A stretch of 64,000 nt of DNA from CBDESM01 sp965242485 (GCA_965242485.1 CBDESM010000003.1:744001-808000), one strand, 5' to 3'. Shown: positions 1-9,664, counted from the stretch's first letter. Numbers and translations: made by a program. Notes: generated by a model not told the origin, from the sequence alone.

Positions 1-186
1 CTGCGGACGGAGCCGCTCTCGCCGGGTCTGCCCGTGACGATCGCGCCCCGCACCCTGCACCGGCTCAGCGCCCCGCATGAACCGGCGGTGCTGCTCGAAA
101 TCGCGATGAACGCCCCCGCCGGCGAAGACGACGTCGTGCGGCTGGCGGACGACTACGGCCGCGCCGGCGATCCGGCGCGCCGCTGA
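1..186 (+). CDS. C-terminal end of a cupin / mannose-6-phosphate isomerase-like protein (partial)
   Basis: Frame 1 is open from the window edge to TGA at 184-186, giving 61 residues. A beta-strand-rich stretch with PRTLHRL, then VLLEIAMN, ends in DDVVRLADDYGR. That ending closely resembles the C-terminus of type II mannose-6-phosphate isomerase-like cupins, which finish in a D-VVR-DDYGR segment. Such domains bind a metal through cupin histidines; the His in RTLHRL fits one of these ligands. The 5' part of the gene lies outside the window, so substrate and full length cannot be judged. The next gene starts 13 bp downstream, suggesting co-transcription. Confidence 0.6.
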   Translation: MRTEPLSPGLPVTIAPRTLHRLSAPHEPAVLLEIAMNAPAGEDDVVRLADDYGRAGDPARR

Positions 187-199
187 GCGGACGGGCGCG

Positions 200-1336
200 A
201 TGCCCGCCGCGGACGCACCCGACCTGGCCCGAATCCACGCGCGCGTGCTGCGTCGCGACGAGGCCGCCCTGCGCGAGCTGGTGCGCGAACACGGCGCCGC
301 CCTCGCCCGCCTGGCCGAATCCGCCGGCGGCCGCCGGCGCGGGCGGCCGCTCGAGGGCGGGCCCGTGGTCGAGGCGGCGATGCTGCAATTCTGGGCCGCC
401 GCCGGCGATTGGCTGCCGGCCCAAGCGCTCGACCTGCTGCTCTACGAGTGCGTGCGCGACACCGCCCTGGCCGTGCGCCGCCGCTCGCTCTCCCCCCGCC
501 GCGCCGCCGCGAATTGGCGCCCGCGCCGGATCGGCGGCCGCCTGCCCGCAACCGGCCTGCTGGCCGCGATCCCGCCCGATCAATTCCGCGCCGTCCTGCA
601 AGGCCTCCCGCCCGACGCGCGCGAGGCCATCGACCGCGCCTGGCTCGCCCGCGAGGAGAGCGGCGAGGCCGACGAAGCGCTCGACTCGCTCTGCCGCGCC
701 GCCGGCATCTCGGCCGGGCCGTCCTCCGGCGGCCGCGCCGCCGGCCGCTTGGCCGCCTGCGCCGCGATCTCGCGCGACGAAGCCCTGCGCGCCGGGGCTG
801 ATCCGCCGGCAGGCCTCGAACACGCCCTGATCTCGCGCATCCGCAGCACCGAAGGACTGAAATCCGTCCCCGCGCCCCTGGAGAGTCCGCGCCGGCCATG
901 GCGGCAGCGGGCCCTGCTCGCGGCGGCGGCCCTGGCAGCCGCCTGCGCGATCGCCGCGGCCGCCGCCGGGATCACCTACTTCGCCACCGACGGCCCCATC
1001 GACGGCAGAGCGCTCGCCCTCACGCCCGACGGCGCAACCGGCGTCATCCTCCCGCGCTGGGACGAGCGCCCGGCCGCGCTCGTCTTCTGGGGCCTCGCCG
1101 TCCCCGCCGGCGGCGAGCGCTGGCAGCTCTGGAGCGTCCGCGCCTCGGGCGCGCTTCTCGCCGGCCCCTTCCTCTCCCCCAACGACGACGGCCGCGCCGC
1201 CATCCCGCTCGACCCCGACCCCCAGGCCCGGGCCGACCCGGTCGTCGGCTACGCCCTCACCCTCGACGATCCGTCTGCCCGCATCGGCGACACCCCCTCC
1301 CGCGACGCCGTCCGCCACCAATTCCTGCTCGAATAG
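200..1336 (+). CDS. Sigma-70-like / anti-sigma (RskA C-terminal-like) fusion membrane protein
   Basis: 378 aa. Residues about 10-100 look like a degenerate ECF sigma region 2: a DEAALRELVREHGAALARLAE helix, an aromatic AAMLQFWAAAGDW segment, then a helix ending TALAVRRRS. Residues about 132-170 (VLQGLPPDAREAIDRAWL) resemble the start of sigma region 4, but the DNA-contact helix is not recognisable. A linker leads to one membrane segment at about 237-262. The last 115 residues carry a small beta domain with WQLWSV, GPFL and YALTLDD, resembling the extracytoplasmic part of RskA-type anti-sigma-K factors. The predicted topology is a cytoplasmic sigma-like half and an external sensor half. I infer a regulatory membrane protein, possibly a sequestered or decayed sigma factor. 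No separate ECF sigma gene is adjacent. Confidence 0.55.
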   Translation: MPAADAPDLARIHARVLRRDEAALRELVREHGAALARLAESAGGRRRGRPLEGGPVVEAAMLQFWAAAGDWLPAQALDLLLYECVRDTALAVRRRSLSPRRAAANWRPRRIGGRLPATGLLAAIPPDQFRAVLQGLPPDAREAIDRAWLAREESGEADEALDSLCRAAGISAGPSSGGRAAGRLAACAAISRDEALRAGADPPAGLEHALISRIRSTEGLKSVPAPLESPRRPWRQRALLAAAALAAACAIAAAAAGITYFATDGPIDGRALALTPDGATGVILPRWDERPAALVFWGLAVPAGGERWQLWSVRASGALLAGPFLSPNDDGRAAIPLDPDPQARADPVVGYALTLDDPSARIGDTPSRDAVRHQFLLE

Positions 1337-1597
1337 CCCCGGGCCGAGGCTGAGCTCGGGGTTGGGCAACCGCAAGCACCTCTGGCGGATCGCTACCGGC
1401 CGCAAAAAAAGCGCGCGGCATCTTTTGCCTTCGTCTAACTCGCACTCTCCTCAAAGGGCCGCTCAAGCCGATATCTCCCAACCGAACCTCGCCGTTCCAC
1501 GGGCTGTCTCCGAGCCACAGTGGAGCAGCCCCCGAATTCGCCAACTACAGAGCATCTCAATGCGCTACCCTGAGATAGACAAGGAAAAGAAGCTGGG

Positions 1598-2056
1598 ATG
1601 GTGTTTCGTGTGTACGATGGCATATCAGGCAAACTCAGGCAGCTATGGCATGCCGACTGTAGTACAGGGGGCACACCGATGGCCATTGATGTCGGCGCAC
1701 AGGAATATCTGTTCCGATACCTCCACATGAACGTGGCATCAGATATCCCGTCCCCGCGCGAAGGGTGGAGCCGATGGACGGCTGTCCAGCCGGGCCATAC
1801 AAGTTCGAAGATCCTAGGGACGATCTGCGCAGTTACTGCCAAGAAAGATTACCCGGGATGGCGGAACGGAGAATGCCATCAGGACGGGGGGACCACGGAC
1901 ATAGGCGGCATCTGTACATCGGGACCGCATCTGCATCAAGCGGCCTCGAACGGCATGGAAGATGGATGCTTGGGGGGCCGGGGGCTTCAACCTGGACGAG
2001 CGACGCTTGAGTCAGGCCAAGAGATCAGCACCGGTTTGGTCATCTATCAAGTCTAA
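1598..2056 (+). CDS. M23-peptidase-like fragment in a low-GC patch, possibly decayed
   Basis: 152 aa from ATG 1598, preceded by a purine-rich AAGGAAAAG. The frame contains YLFRYLHMNVAS and later TSGPHLHQAASNG, which match the two His segments of lysostaphin-type (M23) metallopeptidases (beta-strand H and the G-PHLH motif). The zinc ligand H-x(3)-D of the N-terminal half is not seen and no signal peptide precedes it. Frames upstream between 1337 and 1597 are broken by stops and show nothing else I can support. The region has visibly lower GC than its neighbours, with different codon use. It could be the surviving C-terminal half of a peptidase gene, or a divergent small protein. The M23 assignment rests on two short motifs only. 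Confidence 0.4.
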   Translation: MVFRVYDGISGKLRQLWHADCSTGGTPMAIDVGAQEYLFRYLHMNVASDIPSPREGWSRWTAVQPGHTSSKILGTICAVTAKKDYPGWRNGECHQDGGTTDIGGICTSGPHLHQAASNGMEDGCLGGRGLQPGRATLESGQEISTGLVIYQV

Positions 2057-2061
2057 TTCTC

Positions 2062-3024
2062 GTGGTTCCTTCGTGGCAAATCCAGGGCGGCGTCGCGATC
2101 TTGGCACTCGTGCTAGTTGCCGTGATCGGGGGCTGTGGGCAGGATGAAATCCTGCTCGATCAAATCGAATTGGAAGGGGCCGCCGAGGTGCCGGAATTCG
2201 TCGTCGTGCTCGGCGATGACGGGGCGGCGGCATCTGAGTGGGTCGGGCGGCGCTGGGGGACGATTGGCTGGATTGAAGAACCGGAACTATTGCTGTTCAC
2301 GATCGAGACATTGGGCGGGGCTGAGATCGTGGCGGGGGATCCGGCAGACGGAGTCGTTTACAGAGTTGCCCGGCTGGGAAACGGTTGGTACGAGACGGCA
2401 GAAGCGCGGGACGAGTTGATCTTGACGGACGGCACGGAGTCTCGGCGGGTGAGGCTGCCGGGGCGGTTGGCAAGTAATGAAGACGGGCAGGAGTCCGGCT
2501 CGGCAGGCGGCATTCAAGCGGGGGAAGGAGGCATAGTCCAAGAGAATCGATTGCTGCTCCCGCATCGCGGGTTGGAGCAGTCGGTTCTGCCATCACCATC
2601 AGGGCGCTGGTTTGCGGTGACGGAGCGGCAGCCGCGGAACACTTGGGCGATCTATTCAATCGGGACCGACGGGCGCGATGCGCGCTTCGAGGGCCCGGCC
2701 CGGCAGCCGGAGCCGGGAGACTGGCCCGAGGGTTCGTACCTGTCGCCGGATCGCCGCTGGGTGATGAGCGGGGGAAGCGTGCAGACGGTGCTGCGGCATG
2801 CCGACGGGCGGACGATCCTGCTGCCGGCGGGAAGCGATCAGGTTCCGCACTGGCGAGATGACGGAGCGGCGCTGGTCGCGATGTTCTTCCAGCTCGGAGC
2901 AGCCGTCGCGGAGCTGCCGGAAGGGCGGCTCCAAGTGCTCCTGCCGGGCGCAGCACCGGCCGCCATCGGCTGGCAAGGGGAACGGGTGCGCTGGCTCGCG
3001 CACACGTTGGGCGATGACGAATAG
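2062..3024 (+). CDS. Lipoprotein with TolB/WD40-like beta-propeller segments
   Basis: 320 aa from a GTG start 5 bp after the preceding stop; the next in-frame ATG would lie after the lipobox. A hydrophobic stretch (residues 10-22) ends at IGGC with lipidated Cys25. The mature protein is beta-rich, with propeller-blade signatures such as SPSGRWFAVTER (around 180), SPDRRWVMSGG and PHWRDDGAALVAMF. These resemble the PD40 repeats of TolB-type propellers (SPDG-x-A). Only three or four blades are evident. The function is unknown; it is presumably attached to the outer face of the membrane. It lies immediately upstream of metabolic genes but shares no clear theme with them. Confidence 0.6.
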   Translation: MVPSWQIQGGVAILALVLVAVIGGCGQDEILLDQIELEGAAEVPEFVVVLGDDGAAASEWVGRRWGTIGWIEEPELLLFTIETLGGAEIVAGDPADGVVYRVARLGNGWYETAEARDELILTDGTESRRVRLPGRLASNEDGQESGSAGGIQAGEGGIVQENRLLLPHRGLEQSVLPSPSGRWFAVTERQPRNTWAIYSIGTDGRDARFEGPARQPEPGDWPEGSYLSPDRRWVMSGGSVQTVLRHADGRTILLPAGSDQVPHWRDDGAALVAMFFQLGAAVAELPEGRLQVLLPGAAPAAIGWQGERVRWLAHTLGDDE

Positions 3025-3096
3025 CGCCGCGCCGCCGGGCGCGGGATTAGACTGCGCTTTGCCGGCGCGAGTCCCGGCAGCGAGACGAGGAAGCCC

Positions 3097-4269
<1,173 letters not shown>

Positions 4270-4276
4270 GCCTCCG

Positions 4277-5677
4277 ATGGCCGATCTCTACGCGGACTTC
4301 GTCCGCTACTTCGACGCCGCCGCCGCCTACAGCGACCTCGATCCGGGCCTGCTCAGGCAGGTCAAGGCCTGCAACAACATCTACCGCATGCACTTCCCGG
4401 TCGAAAACGAGCACGGCCAGGTCGAGGTGATCGAGGCCTACCGCGCGCAGCACTCGCACCACCGCCTGCCGACCAAGGGCGGCATCCGCTACAGCACGAT
4501 GGTCGACGCCGACGAGGTCATGGGACTGGCTTCGCTGATGACCTTCAAATGCGCCCTGGTCGAAGTCCCGTTCGGCGGCGCGAAGGGCGGCGTCTGCATC
4601 GACGCGCACGCCCGGCCGGCCGAATTCGTCGAGCGCGTCACCCGCCGCCTGACCGTCGAGCTCGCCAGCCGCAACTTCATCGGCCCCTCGGTCGACGTGC
4701 CCGCGCCCGACTACGGCACCGGCACCCGCGAGATGGCCTGGATCGCGGACACCTACCGCACGCTCCACCCGGAAGACCTCAACCACTGGGCCTGCGTCAC
4801 CGGCAAGCCCGTCTCGCTGCACGGAATCCCGGGCCGCACCGAAGCCACCGGGCTCGGCGTCCTGCACGGCATCCGCGCCTACCTCGACGACGAAGACCGG
4901 CCCGGCGAGGGCCTGACCCGCGGCTTCGACGGCAAGCGCGTGATCGTGCAGGGACTCGGCAACGTCGGCCGCAACGCCGCCCGCGCCCTCCAAGAGGAAG
5001 GCGCGCTGATCGTCGGCATCGGCGAGTTCGACGCCGGCATCTACGACCCCGGCGGCCTCGACGTGGAAGCGGCCGAAGCCCACCACCGCGAGCACCGCGG
5101 CCTCAAGGACTTCCCCGCCGCCCAAGTCTTCGCCAACAACGCCGAAATCCTCGAACAGCCCTGCGACATCCTGATCCCGGCCGCGCTCGAGCACCAGATC
5201 ACGCGCGGCAACGCCCCGCAGATCAAGGCCAAGCTCGTCGCCGAAGCCGCCAACGGCCCCTGCACGCCCCGCGCCGACGCGATCCTGCGCGACCGCGGGA
5301 TCGACGTGATCCCCGACCTCTTCCTCAACGCCGGCGGCGTCACGGTCTCCTACTTCGAGTGGATCAAGAACCTCTCCCACGTCTCCTTCGACCGCATGCT
5401 GCGGGGCACCGAGCGGATGCAGAGCGAACGGCTGATCAGCGCCTTCGAGCAGTACACCGGCGCGCCGATCGAGCCGCGCCTCCGCCGCCAGCTCGCCGAA
5501 GGCCCCTCGGAGCTCGACATCGTGCTCAGCGCCCTCGAAACCTCGATGCAGGACGCCTACGCCAACGTCGCCCAGCTGATGCGGCAACGGGACCTCCCCG
5601 ACCTGCGCACCGCCGCCTACCTCGCCGCGGCCGAGAGCGTCGGCCGCAGCTACATCGACCTCGGCTTCTTCCCCTGA
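4277..5677 (+). CDS. gdhA: Glu/Leu/Phe/Val dehydrogenase (NAD(P)-glutamate dehydrogenase type)
   Basis: 466 aa, slightly longer than the common 420. It interconverts glutamate and 2-oxoglutarate plus ammonia. The N-terminal domain carries KGGIRYSTM and the catalytic-lysine segment ALVEVPFGGAKGG (around residue 95-105), then VPAPDYGTGTREMAW. The Rossmann domain starts with VIVQGLGNVGRNAA (around 222-235), the GxGxxG nucleotide motif, and is followed by an acidic residue pair consistent with NAD use. The C-terminal half has LNAGGVTVSYFEW, the conserved GGVTVSY-EW segment. Specificity for glutamate over branched-chain amino acids is an inference from the KGG-R substrate pocket. It overlaps functionally with the glutamine synthetases at 50-53 kb. 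Confidence 0.9.
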   Translation: MADLYADFVRYFDAAAAYSDLDPGLLRQVKACNNIYRMHFPVENEHGQVEVIEAYRAQHSHHRLPTKGGIRYSTMVDADEVMGLASLMTFKCALVEVPFGGAKGGVCIDAHARPAEFVERVTRRLTVELASRNFIGPSVDVPAPDYGTGTREMAWIADTYRTLHPEDLNHWACVTGKPVSLHGIPGRTEATGLGVLHGIRAYLDDEDRPGEGLTRGFDGKRVIVQGLGNVGRNAARALQEEGALIVGIGEFDAGIYDPGGLDVEAAEAHHREHRGLKDFPAAQVFANNAEILEQPCDILIPAALEHQITRGNAPQIKAKLVAEAANGPCTPRADAILRDRGIDVIPDLFLNAGGVTVSYFEWIKNLSHVSFDRMLRGTERMQSERLISAFEQYTGAPIEPRLRRQLAEGPSELDIVLSALETSMQDAYANVAQLMRQRDLPDLRTAAYLAAAESVGRSYIDLGFFP

Positions 5678-5716
5678 CCGCCGCGAACAGGCGCAGCAAG
5701 CGAAACGGAGCAGCAG

Positions 5717-6244
5717 ATGGGCAACCCCGCGCACTACGTCGAACTGGCCCCGCAATGGAAGCCCGACGGCTCGCCCGAACTCAATTTCACGGCGGAGCCC
5801 GAGGCCAACCAGCTGCTCGCCGACGACCCCAACGCCTTCCTGATCGGGATCGTGCTCGATCAGCAGATCCCCACGACCAAGGCGTTCGCCGGGCCGCACG
5901 TGCTCAAGCAGCGGCTGGGCCATTTCGACATCGCCAAGATCGCCGCGATGGACCAGGAACGGTTCATCGAGGTCTTCCGCGAAAAGCCCGCCGTGCACCG
6001 CTTCCCGGCCAGCATGGGCAAGCGGGTGCACGACGCCTGCAACGCGCTGGTCAACGACTGGAACGGGGACGCCGCGGCGATCTGGCGCGATCAGCCCGAC
6101 GCCAAGGCGGTGATGAAGCGCTTGGCCGGCATCCCCGGCGTCGGCGCGGCCAAGCAGAAGCTGGCCGTGATGCTGCTGGGCCGCTACTTCGGCGTCGACA
6201 TCCCCGGTTGGCGCGAGGCCGCACCCGTTAGCCTGCCCGACTGA
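5717..6244 (+). CDS. HhH-GPD-family DNA glycosylase-like protein (TIGR03252-like)
   Basis: 175 aa, ATG with a purine-rich GGAGCAGCAG upstream. The helical core matches the HhH-GPD superfamily of base-excision DNA glycosylases: LIGIVLDQQIPTTKAF at about 38-55 and the helix-hairpin-helix LAGIPGVGAAKQKLAVMLL at about 136-155, followed by YFGVDIPGW where the family places its catalytic Asp. The protein lacks the iron-sulfur cysteines of EndoIII/MutY. It fits the uncharacterised family I remember as TIGR03252, common in Actinomycetota and Chloroflexota. A role in base repair is likely; the target lesion is unknown. Confidence 0.75.
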   Translation: MGNPAHYVELAPQWKPDGSPELNFTAEPEANQLLADDPNAFLIGIVLDQQIPTTKAFAGPHVLKQRLGHFDIAKIAAMDQERFIEVFREKPAVHRFPASMGKRVHDACNALVNDWNGDAAAIWRDQPDAKAVMKRLAGIPGVGAAKQKLAVMLLGRYFGVDIPGWREAAPVSLPD

Positions 6245-6279
6245 CGGCCCCCTGCCGGCATCGAACGGGCGGAACGCGA

Positions 6280-6438
6280 ATGTCCCAGCGGAGGCGAATG
6301 CGCCGGCGCAGAGCGGGCGGCAGAAGGGCGGCCAAGGGACTCGGCGCGCTGCTCCAAGCGGTCGCCCGCCTCGTCGGCCTGCTGTTCGGCGCCATCGGGA
6401 AGCTATTCGGCCGCGCCGGCGGCCGCGGCAGCAACTGA
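6280..6438 (+). CDS. Putative 52-aa cationic amphipathic small protein
   Basis: An ATG-to-TGA frame of 53 codons fills most of the 215-bp gap between two + strand genes. The N-terminus is almost all Arg (MSQRRRMRRRRAGGRR). Residues 20-44 form a hydrophobic helix (GALLQAVARLVGLLFGAIGK) and the tail is Gly/Arg rich. The composition resembles small membrane-associated or nucleic-acid-binding peptides, or a cationic antimicrobial-like helix. No clear Shine-Dalgarno is seen (GGAACGCG only), and Arg-rich frames arise easily in GC-rich spacer, so translation is uncertain. Confidence 0.35.
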   Translation: MSQRRRMRRRRAGGRRAAKGLGALLQAVARLVGLLFGAIGKLFGRAGGRGSN

Positions 6439-6459
6439 ATCAGATTCGGAGGGCGCTCC

Positions 6460-7422
6460 ATGTCCGTCTCACTCGGCATCCACACGGGCCAGCAGAACCA
6501 GACCATGGCCGACCTGCGCCGGCTCTGGCGCTGGGCCGACGAACAGGGCCTCGACTGGATCTCCGTCTGGGATCACTTCTACGAGGCTCCCCCCGTCGAC
6601 GGCATGTCGCCGCACTTCGAGTCGACCGCCTGCATGGCCACGATCGCCGCGGAGACCGAGCGCGTCCGCATCGGCTGCCTCGTCTTCTGCGTCCCCTACC
6701 GCAACCCGGCGACCCTGGCCAAGACGCTGATGACGCTGGACCACATCTCCGAGGGCCGGATCGAACCAGGCCTCGGCGCCGGCTGGCACGAGATGGAATT
6801 CCGCGGCTACGGCTACGGCTTCCCGCCCCTGCGCGAACGCTTCGAGATGCTCGAAGAAGGCACCCAGATCATCAAATCGATGCTCGGCCAAGAGGAGCGC
6901 ACCGACTTTGAGGGCGTCCACTACAACGCCGTCGGCGCGACCTGCCAGCCGCCGCCGGTGCAGGAGCACATGCCGCTCTGGATCGGCGGCCGTGGCGAGA
7001 AGAAGACCCTCCGCATGGCCGCGCAGTACGCCGACGGCTGGAACGTCCCCTACATCGGCGTCGAAGAATTCGCCCGGCTCGGCGGCGTGCTCGACGCCCA
7101 CTGCGCCAACCTCGACCGGGACCCGGCCACGATCCGGCGCACGGTCAACCTCCAGTTCGCCCTCCGCGCCACCGCCGAAGACGCGGCCCAGGCGGAGGCC
7201 GATCTCCGCGAGCAGTGGGGCGAACAGGCCGCCCGCGTCTCCGAAGGCTCCCTGCTCGGCACGCCCGACGACGCCTTCGACCGCGTCTCCCAGTACATCG
7301 AATCCGGCGCCGACGGCGTCAACGTCGCCCTGCGCGCCCCTTGGGACGAGGCCGCGCTCGAGGCCTACGTGACCGAGGTCGTGCCGGCCCTGCGCGACAA
7401 GTACGGGGCCTGGCAGTCGTGA
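6460..7422 (+). CDS. LLM-class (F420-dependent type) oxidoreductase
   Basis: 320 aa with a good RBS (CGGAGGG, 7 bp before ATG). The luciferase-like TIM barrel is evident from the N-terminal LGIHTGQQNQTMADL, WISVWDHFY and CLVFCVPYRNPATLAKTLMTLDHISEGRIEPGLGAGW, the standard F420/FMN-binding signature of this class, followed by PPPVQEHMPLWIGGRGEKKTLRMAA near residue 165-190. Such enzymes use F420H2 or FMNH2 to reduce or oxidise diverse substrates. The F420 preference is inferred from similarity to actinobacterial and Chloroflexota proteins. The substrate is unknown. It is followed by PAC2 and MBL genes in the same direction. Confidence 0.88.
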   Translation: MSVSLGIHTGQQNQTMADLRRLWRWADEQGLDWISVWDHFYEAPPVDGMSPHFESTACMATIAAETERVRIGCLVFCVPYRNPATLAKTLMTLDHISEGRIEPGLGAGWHEMEFRGYGYGFPPLRERFEMLEEGTQIIKSMLGQEERTDFEGVHYNAVGATCQPPPVQEHMPLWIGGRGEKKTLRMAAQYADGWNVPYIGVEEFARLGGVLDAHCANLDRDPATIRRTVNLQFALRATAEDAAQAEADLREQWGEQAARVSEGSLLGTPDDAFDRVSQYIESGADGVNVALRAPWDEAALEAYVTEVVPALRDKYGAWQS

Positions 7423-7461
7423 GCGGCGGACGGCGCGGCGGGTCGGCGCTAGCCTGAGCGC

Positions 7462-8343
7462 ATGAGCGCCTTGCAGATCGGCGAGCTGCCCGCCCTGCGG
7501 GAACCCGTGCTGGTCACGGCCTTCTTCGGCTGGAACGACGCCGCCGAAGCCGCCACCGACGCGCTCCGCTACCTCCGCTCCCTCTCCGGAACCCCCTCGT
7601 TCGCCGAAATCGACCCCGACTCCTTCTTCGTCTTCACCGAGCACCGCCCCAAGGTCAAGTGGATCGACGGCGACGAGCCCCACCGCGAGGTGGTCTGGCC
7701 GGTCACCGACTTCACCGCCCTCAGCCTGGAGCCGACCGAAGAACGCGGGCGCCGCGATTTCGTGCTCGCGCTCGGCCACGAGCCCGACCTGCGCTGGCGC
7801 AAGTACTGCCGCCACATCCTCCGCGTCGCCGAATCGGTGCAGGCCCGCGAGGTCGTCACCTTGGGCGCGCTCCTGGCCGACGTCGCCCACACCCGCCCGA
7901 CCAAGGTCGCCACCGGCTCATCCGACCCCGACCGCACCCGCGCGCTCGGCCTGGAACCGTCGCGCTACGAGGGCCCCACCGGAATCGTCGGCTCGCTGGG
8001 CAGCGCCTGCCGCGACGCCGACATGCCCCAGATCGGCCTCTGGGCCTCCGTCCCCCACTACGTCACCAGCCGCCACAACCCCGGCGCCACCAAGGCGATC
8101 CTCGAACAACTCGACCGCATCTACGACCTGCACCTGGACCTCTCCCATTTGGACAAGGCGACCGAGCGCTACCGCAGCCAGATCGACGCCGCCCTGGAAG
8201 ACAAGCCCGACGTCCGCGACTACGTGCGCAACCTGGAAGAGCAGGCCGACGCCGAGATGGTGCGCCAAGGTGCCGGCGATTCGCCGCTCGAAAGCGCCAG
8301 CGTGCTCGAAGAGATCGACCGCATGCTGAAGGGCGGCAACTGA
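7462..8343 (+). CDS. PAC2-family protein (proteasome-assembly-chaperone-2 fold)
   Basis: 293 aa. The N-terminal LREPVLVTAFFGWNDAAEAATDALRYL matches the start of PAC2-family proteins, followed by a central region with DFVLALGHEPDLRWRKY and VVTLGALLADVAHTRP typical of the family. The C-terminal 60 residues are helical and charged. Bacterial PAC2 proteins are widespread in Actinomycetota and Chloroflexota; their role is not established, and no proteasome genes are in the window. The stop TGA overlaps the ATG of the downstream MBL gene (TGATG), so the two are translationally coupled. Confidence 0.85.
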   Translation: MSALQIGELPALREPVLVTAFFGWNDAAEAATDALRYLRSLSGTPSFAEIDPDSFFVFTEHRPKVKWIDGDEPHREVVWPVTDFTALSLEPTEERGRRDFVLALGHEPDLRWRKYCRHILRVAESVQAREVVTLGALLADVAHTRPTKVATGSSDPDRTRALGLEPSRYEGPTGIVGSLGSACRDADMPQIGLWASVPHYVTSRHNPGATKAILEQLDRIYDLHLDLSHLDKATERYRSQIDAALEDKPDVRDYVRNLEEQADAEMVRQGAGDSPLESASVLEEIDRMLKGGN

Positions 8344-9083
8344 TGCCGGAGCAGCAGGCGAGCGGCGCCGACGCGGAGCCGTTCGTCAACGAGATCGAGG
8401 TGCGCGGGCTCGTCGTCGGCGCATTCCAGGAAAACTGCTGGGTGATCGGCAACCGCCGCACCGGCGAGGCGATCTGCATCGACCCGGGCGACCAAGCCGA
8501 CGACATCCTGCACCTGGCCAAGGACATGGGCGTCGAAATCAAGCTGATCGCCTGCTCGCACGCCCATGTCGACCACGTGCTCGGCGTGCCCGGCATCGTC
8601 AACCAAGCCGCCGCCAAATTCCTCCTGCACGAGAATGACTTGGGCATCCTCCAAGGCGCGGCCGAGAGCGCCGCCCGCTTCGGCATGCAGGCCGAGCAGC
8701 CGCCCGACCCCGATCACTACCTCGCGGAGGGCGACAAAATCGAAGTCGACGGCATCGCGCTGCACGCGATCCACACGCCCGGACACACTCCCGGCAGCGT
8801 CAGCTTCTACGGCGCCGGCATGCTCTTCAGCGGCGACACCCTCTTCCGCCAGAGCATCGGCCGTACCGACCTGCCCGGCGGCGACCACGAACAGGAGATG
8901 AGCAGCATCGTCGACAAGCTCCTCCAGCTGCCGGACGAAACCGTCGTGCTGCCCGGCCACATGCAGCAGACCACCCTCGCGCAGGAACGCGCGCACAACC
9001 CCTTCATCCTGCAAACGCTGGCCGCCCGCGGGCTCCGACCCGGCGAACGCCAGACCCCTTCGGGACTGATCATCCCGAACTGA
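8343..9083 (+). CDS. MBL-fold metallo-hydrolase (glyoxalase II-like)
   Basis: 246 aa, started at the ATG that overlaps the PAC2 stop. The metallo-beta-lactamase zinc motif is SHAHVDHVLG (HxHxDH) around residue 75-80. Further ligands are in HTPGHTPGSVSFY (around 143-155), FSGDTLFRQSIGRTDLPGG and the late VVLPGHMQQTTLAQE. The order and spacing match the hydroxyacylglutathione-hydrolase/YcbL branch, which cleaves thioesters or related substrates. Substrate specificity is not determinable from sequence; the arrangement with PAC2 has no obvious meaning. Confidence 0.88.
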   Translation: MPEQQASGADAEPFVNEIEVRGLVVGAFQENCWVIGNRRTGEAICIDPGDQADDILHLAKDMGVEIKLIACSHAHVDHVLGVPGIVNQAAAKFLLHENDLGILQGAAESAARFGMQAEQPPDPDHYLAEGDKIEVDGIALHAIHTPGHTPGSVSFYGAGMLFSGDTLFRQSIGRTDLPGGDHEQEMSSIVDKLLQLPDETVVLPGHMQQTTLAQERAHNPFILQTLAARGLRPGERQTPSGLIIPN

Positions 9084-9114
9084 AGACCGCGCCGAAGATC
9101 AAGCGAGGTTCGCC

Positions 9115-9579
9115 ATGACCGACCGCGCCACAGTCCTTGAAGAACTGCAAGCGTCGCACGCCGAGTTGATCCGCCGGCTCGAACGGATCGACGCCGCGCA
9201 CGGCGAATGGGCCGGCGCGGTCGGCGATTGGTCCGTCGTCAACATGCTCCAGCACATGACCGGCTGGCTCGACGAAATGTCGGACGGCATCGACCGCATG
9301 TCGCAGGGCCTGCGCCCGACGCCCGAGGGCGCGGACTACGACGACGCCGATCTGTTCAACCAAAACGCGGTGGAACAAGCCGGCGAGCAGGGCTGGGACG
9401 AGGCCCGTTCCGCCTTCGACGCCGCCTACGGCCGCTTCCGCGCAACGCTGTCAAGCTTCGACCCGCAGCGCTTCGGAGAAGGCAAGACCGTCAACCGCAT
9501 GGTCGAAGGCGCGGCCACCGGCCACTTCAAGGAACACGTCGAGGACCTCGACGCCTATCTCGGCGGAGACTGCGCCTGA
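9115..9579 (+). CDS. DinB / ClbS-like four-helix-bundle protein
   Basis: 154 aa, RBS GAGG near 9105. A helical protein with VGDWSVVNMLQHMTGWLDEM at about 38-58 and a C-terminal ATGHFKEHVEDLDAYL. The first His (QHMTGW) and the late His pair (HFKEH) correspond to the metal-binding triad of the DinB/YfiT/ClbS superfamily, which includes metal-dependent thiol transferases and the colibactin-resistance hydrolase. It resembles the ClbS/DfsB-type proteins more than classical DinB. The exact role is unknown. Confidence 0.75.
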   Translation: MTDRATVLEELQASHAELIRRLERIDAAHGEWAGAVGDWSVVNMLQHMTGWLDEMSDGIDRMSQGLRPTPEGADYDDADLFNQNAVEQAGEQGWDEARSAFDAAYGRFRATLSSFDPQRFGEGKTVNRMVEGAATGHFKEHVEDLDAYLGGDCA

Positions 9580-9592
9580 GCCGCCATGCTTT

Positions 9593-9623
9593 GCCCCGCA
9601 TTGTGCAACGCGCGGCGCGGGGC
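9593..9623 (+). terminator. Possible stem-loop terminator after the DinB-like gene
   Basis: GCCCCGC at 9593-9599 can pair with GCGGGGC at 9617-9623 across a 17-base loop, 14 bp after the DinB-like stop. There is no T-tract, so this is at best a weak or Rho-assisted terminator. Confidence 0.3.
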
Positions 9624-9664
9624 GATAATCGAGCCAACCGCCCGTTGATTCTGAAAGCAGGGCC

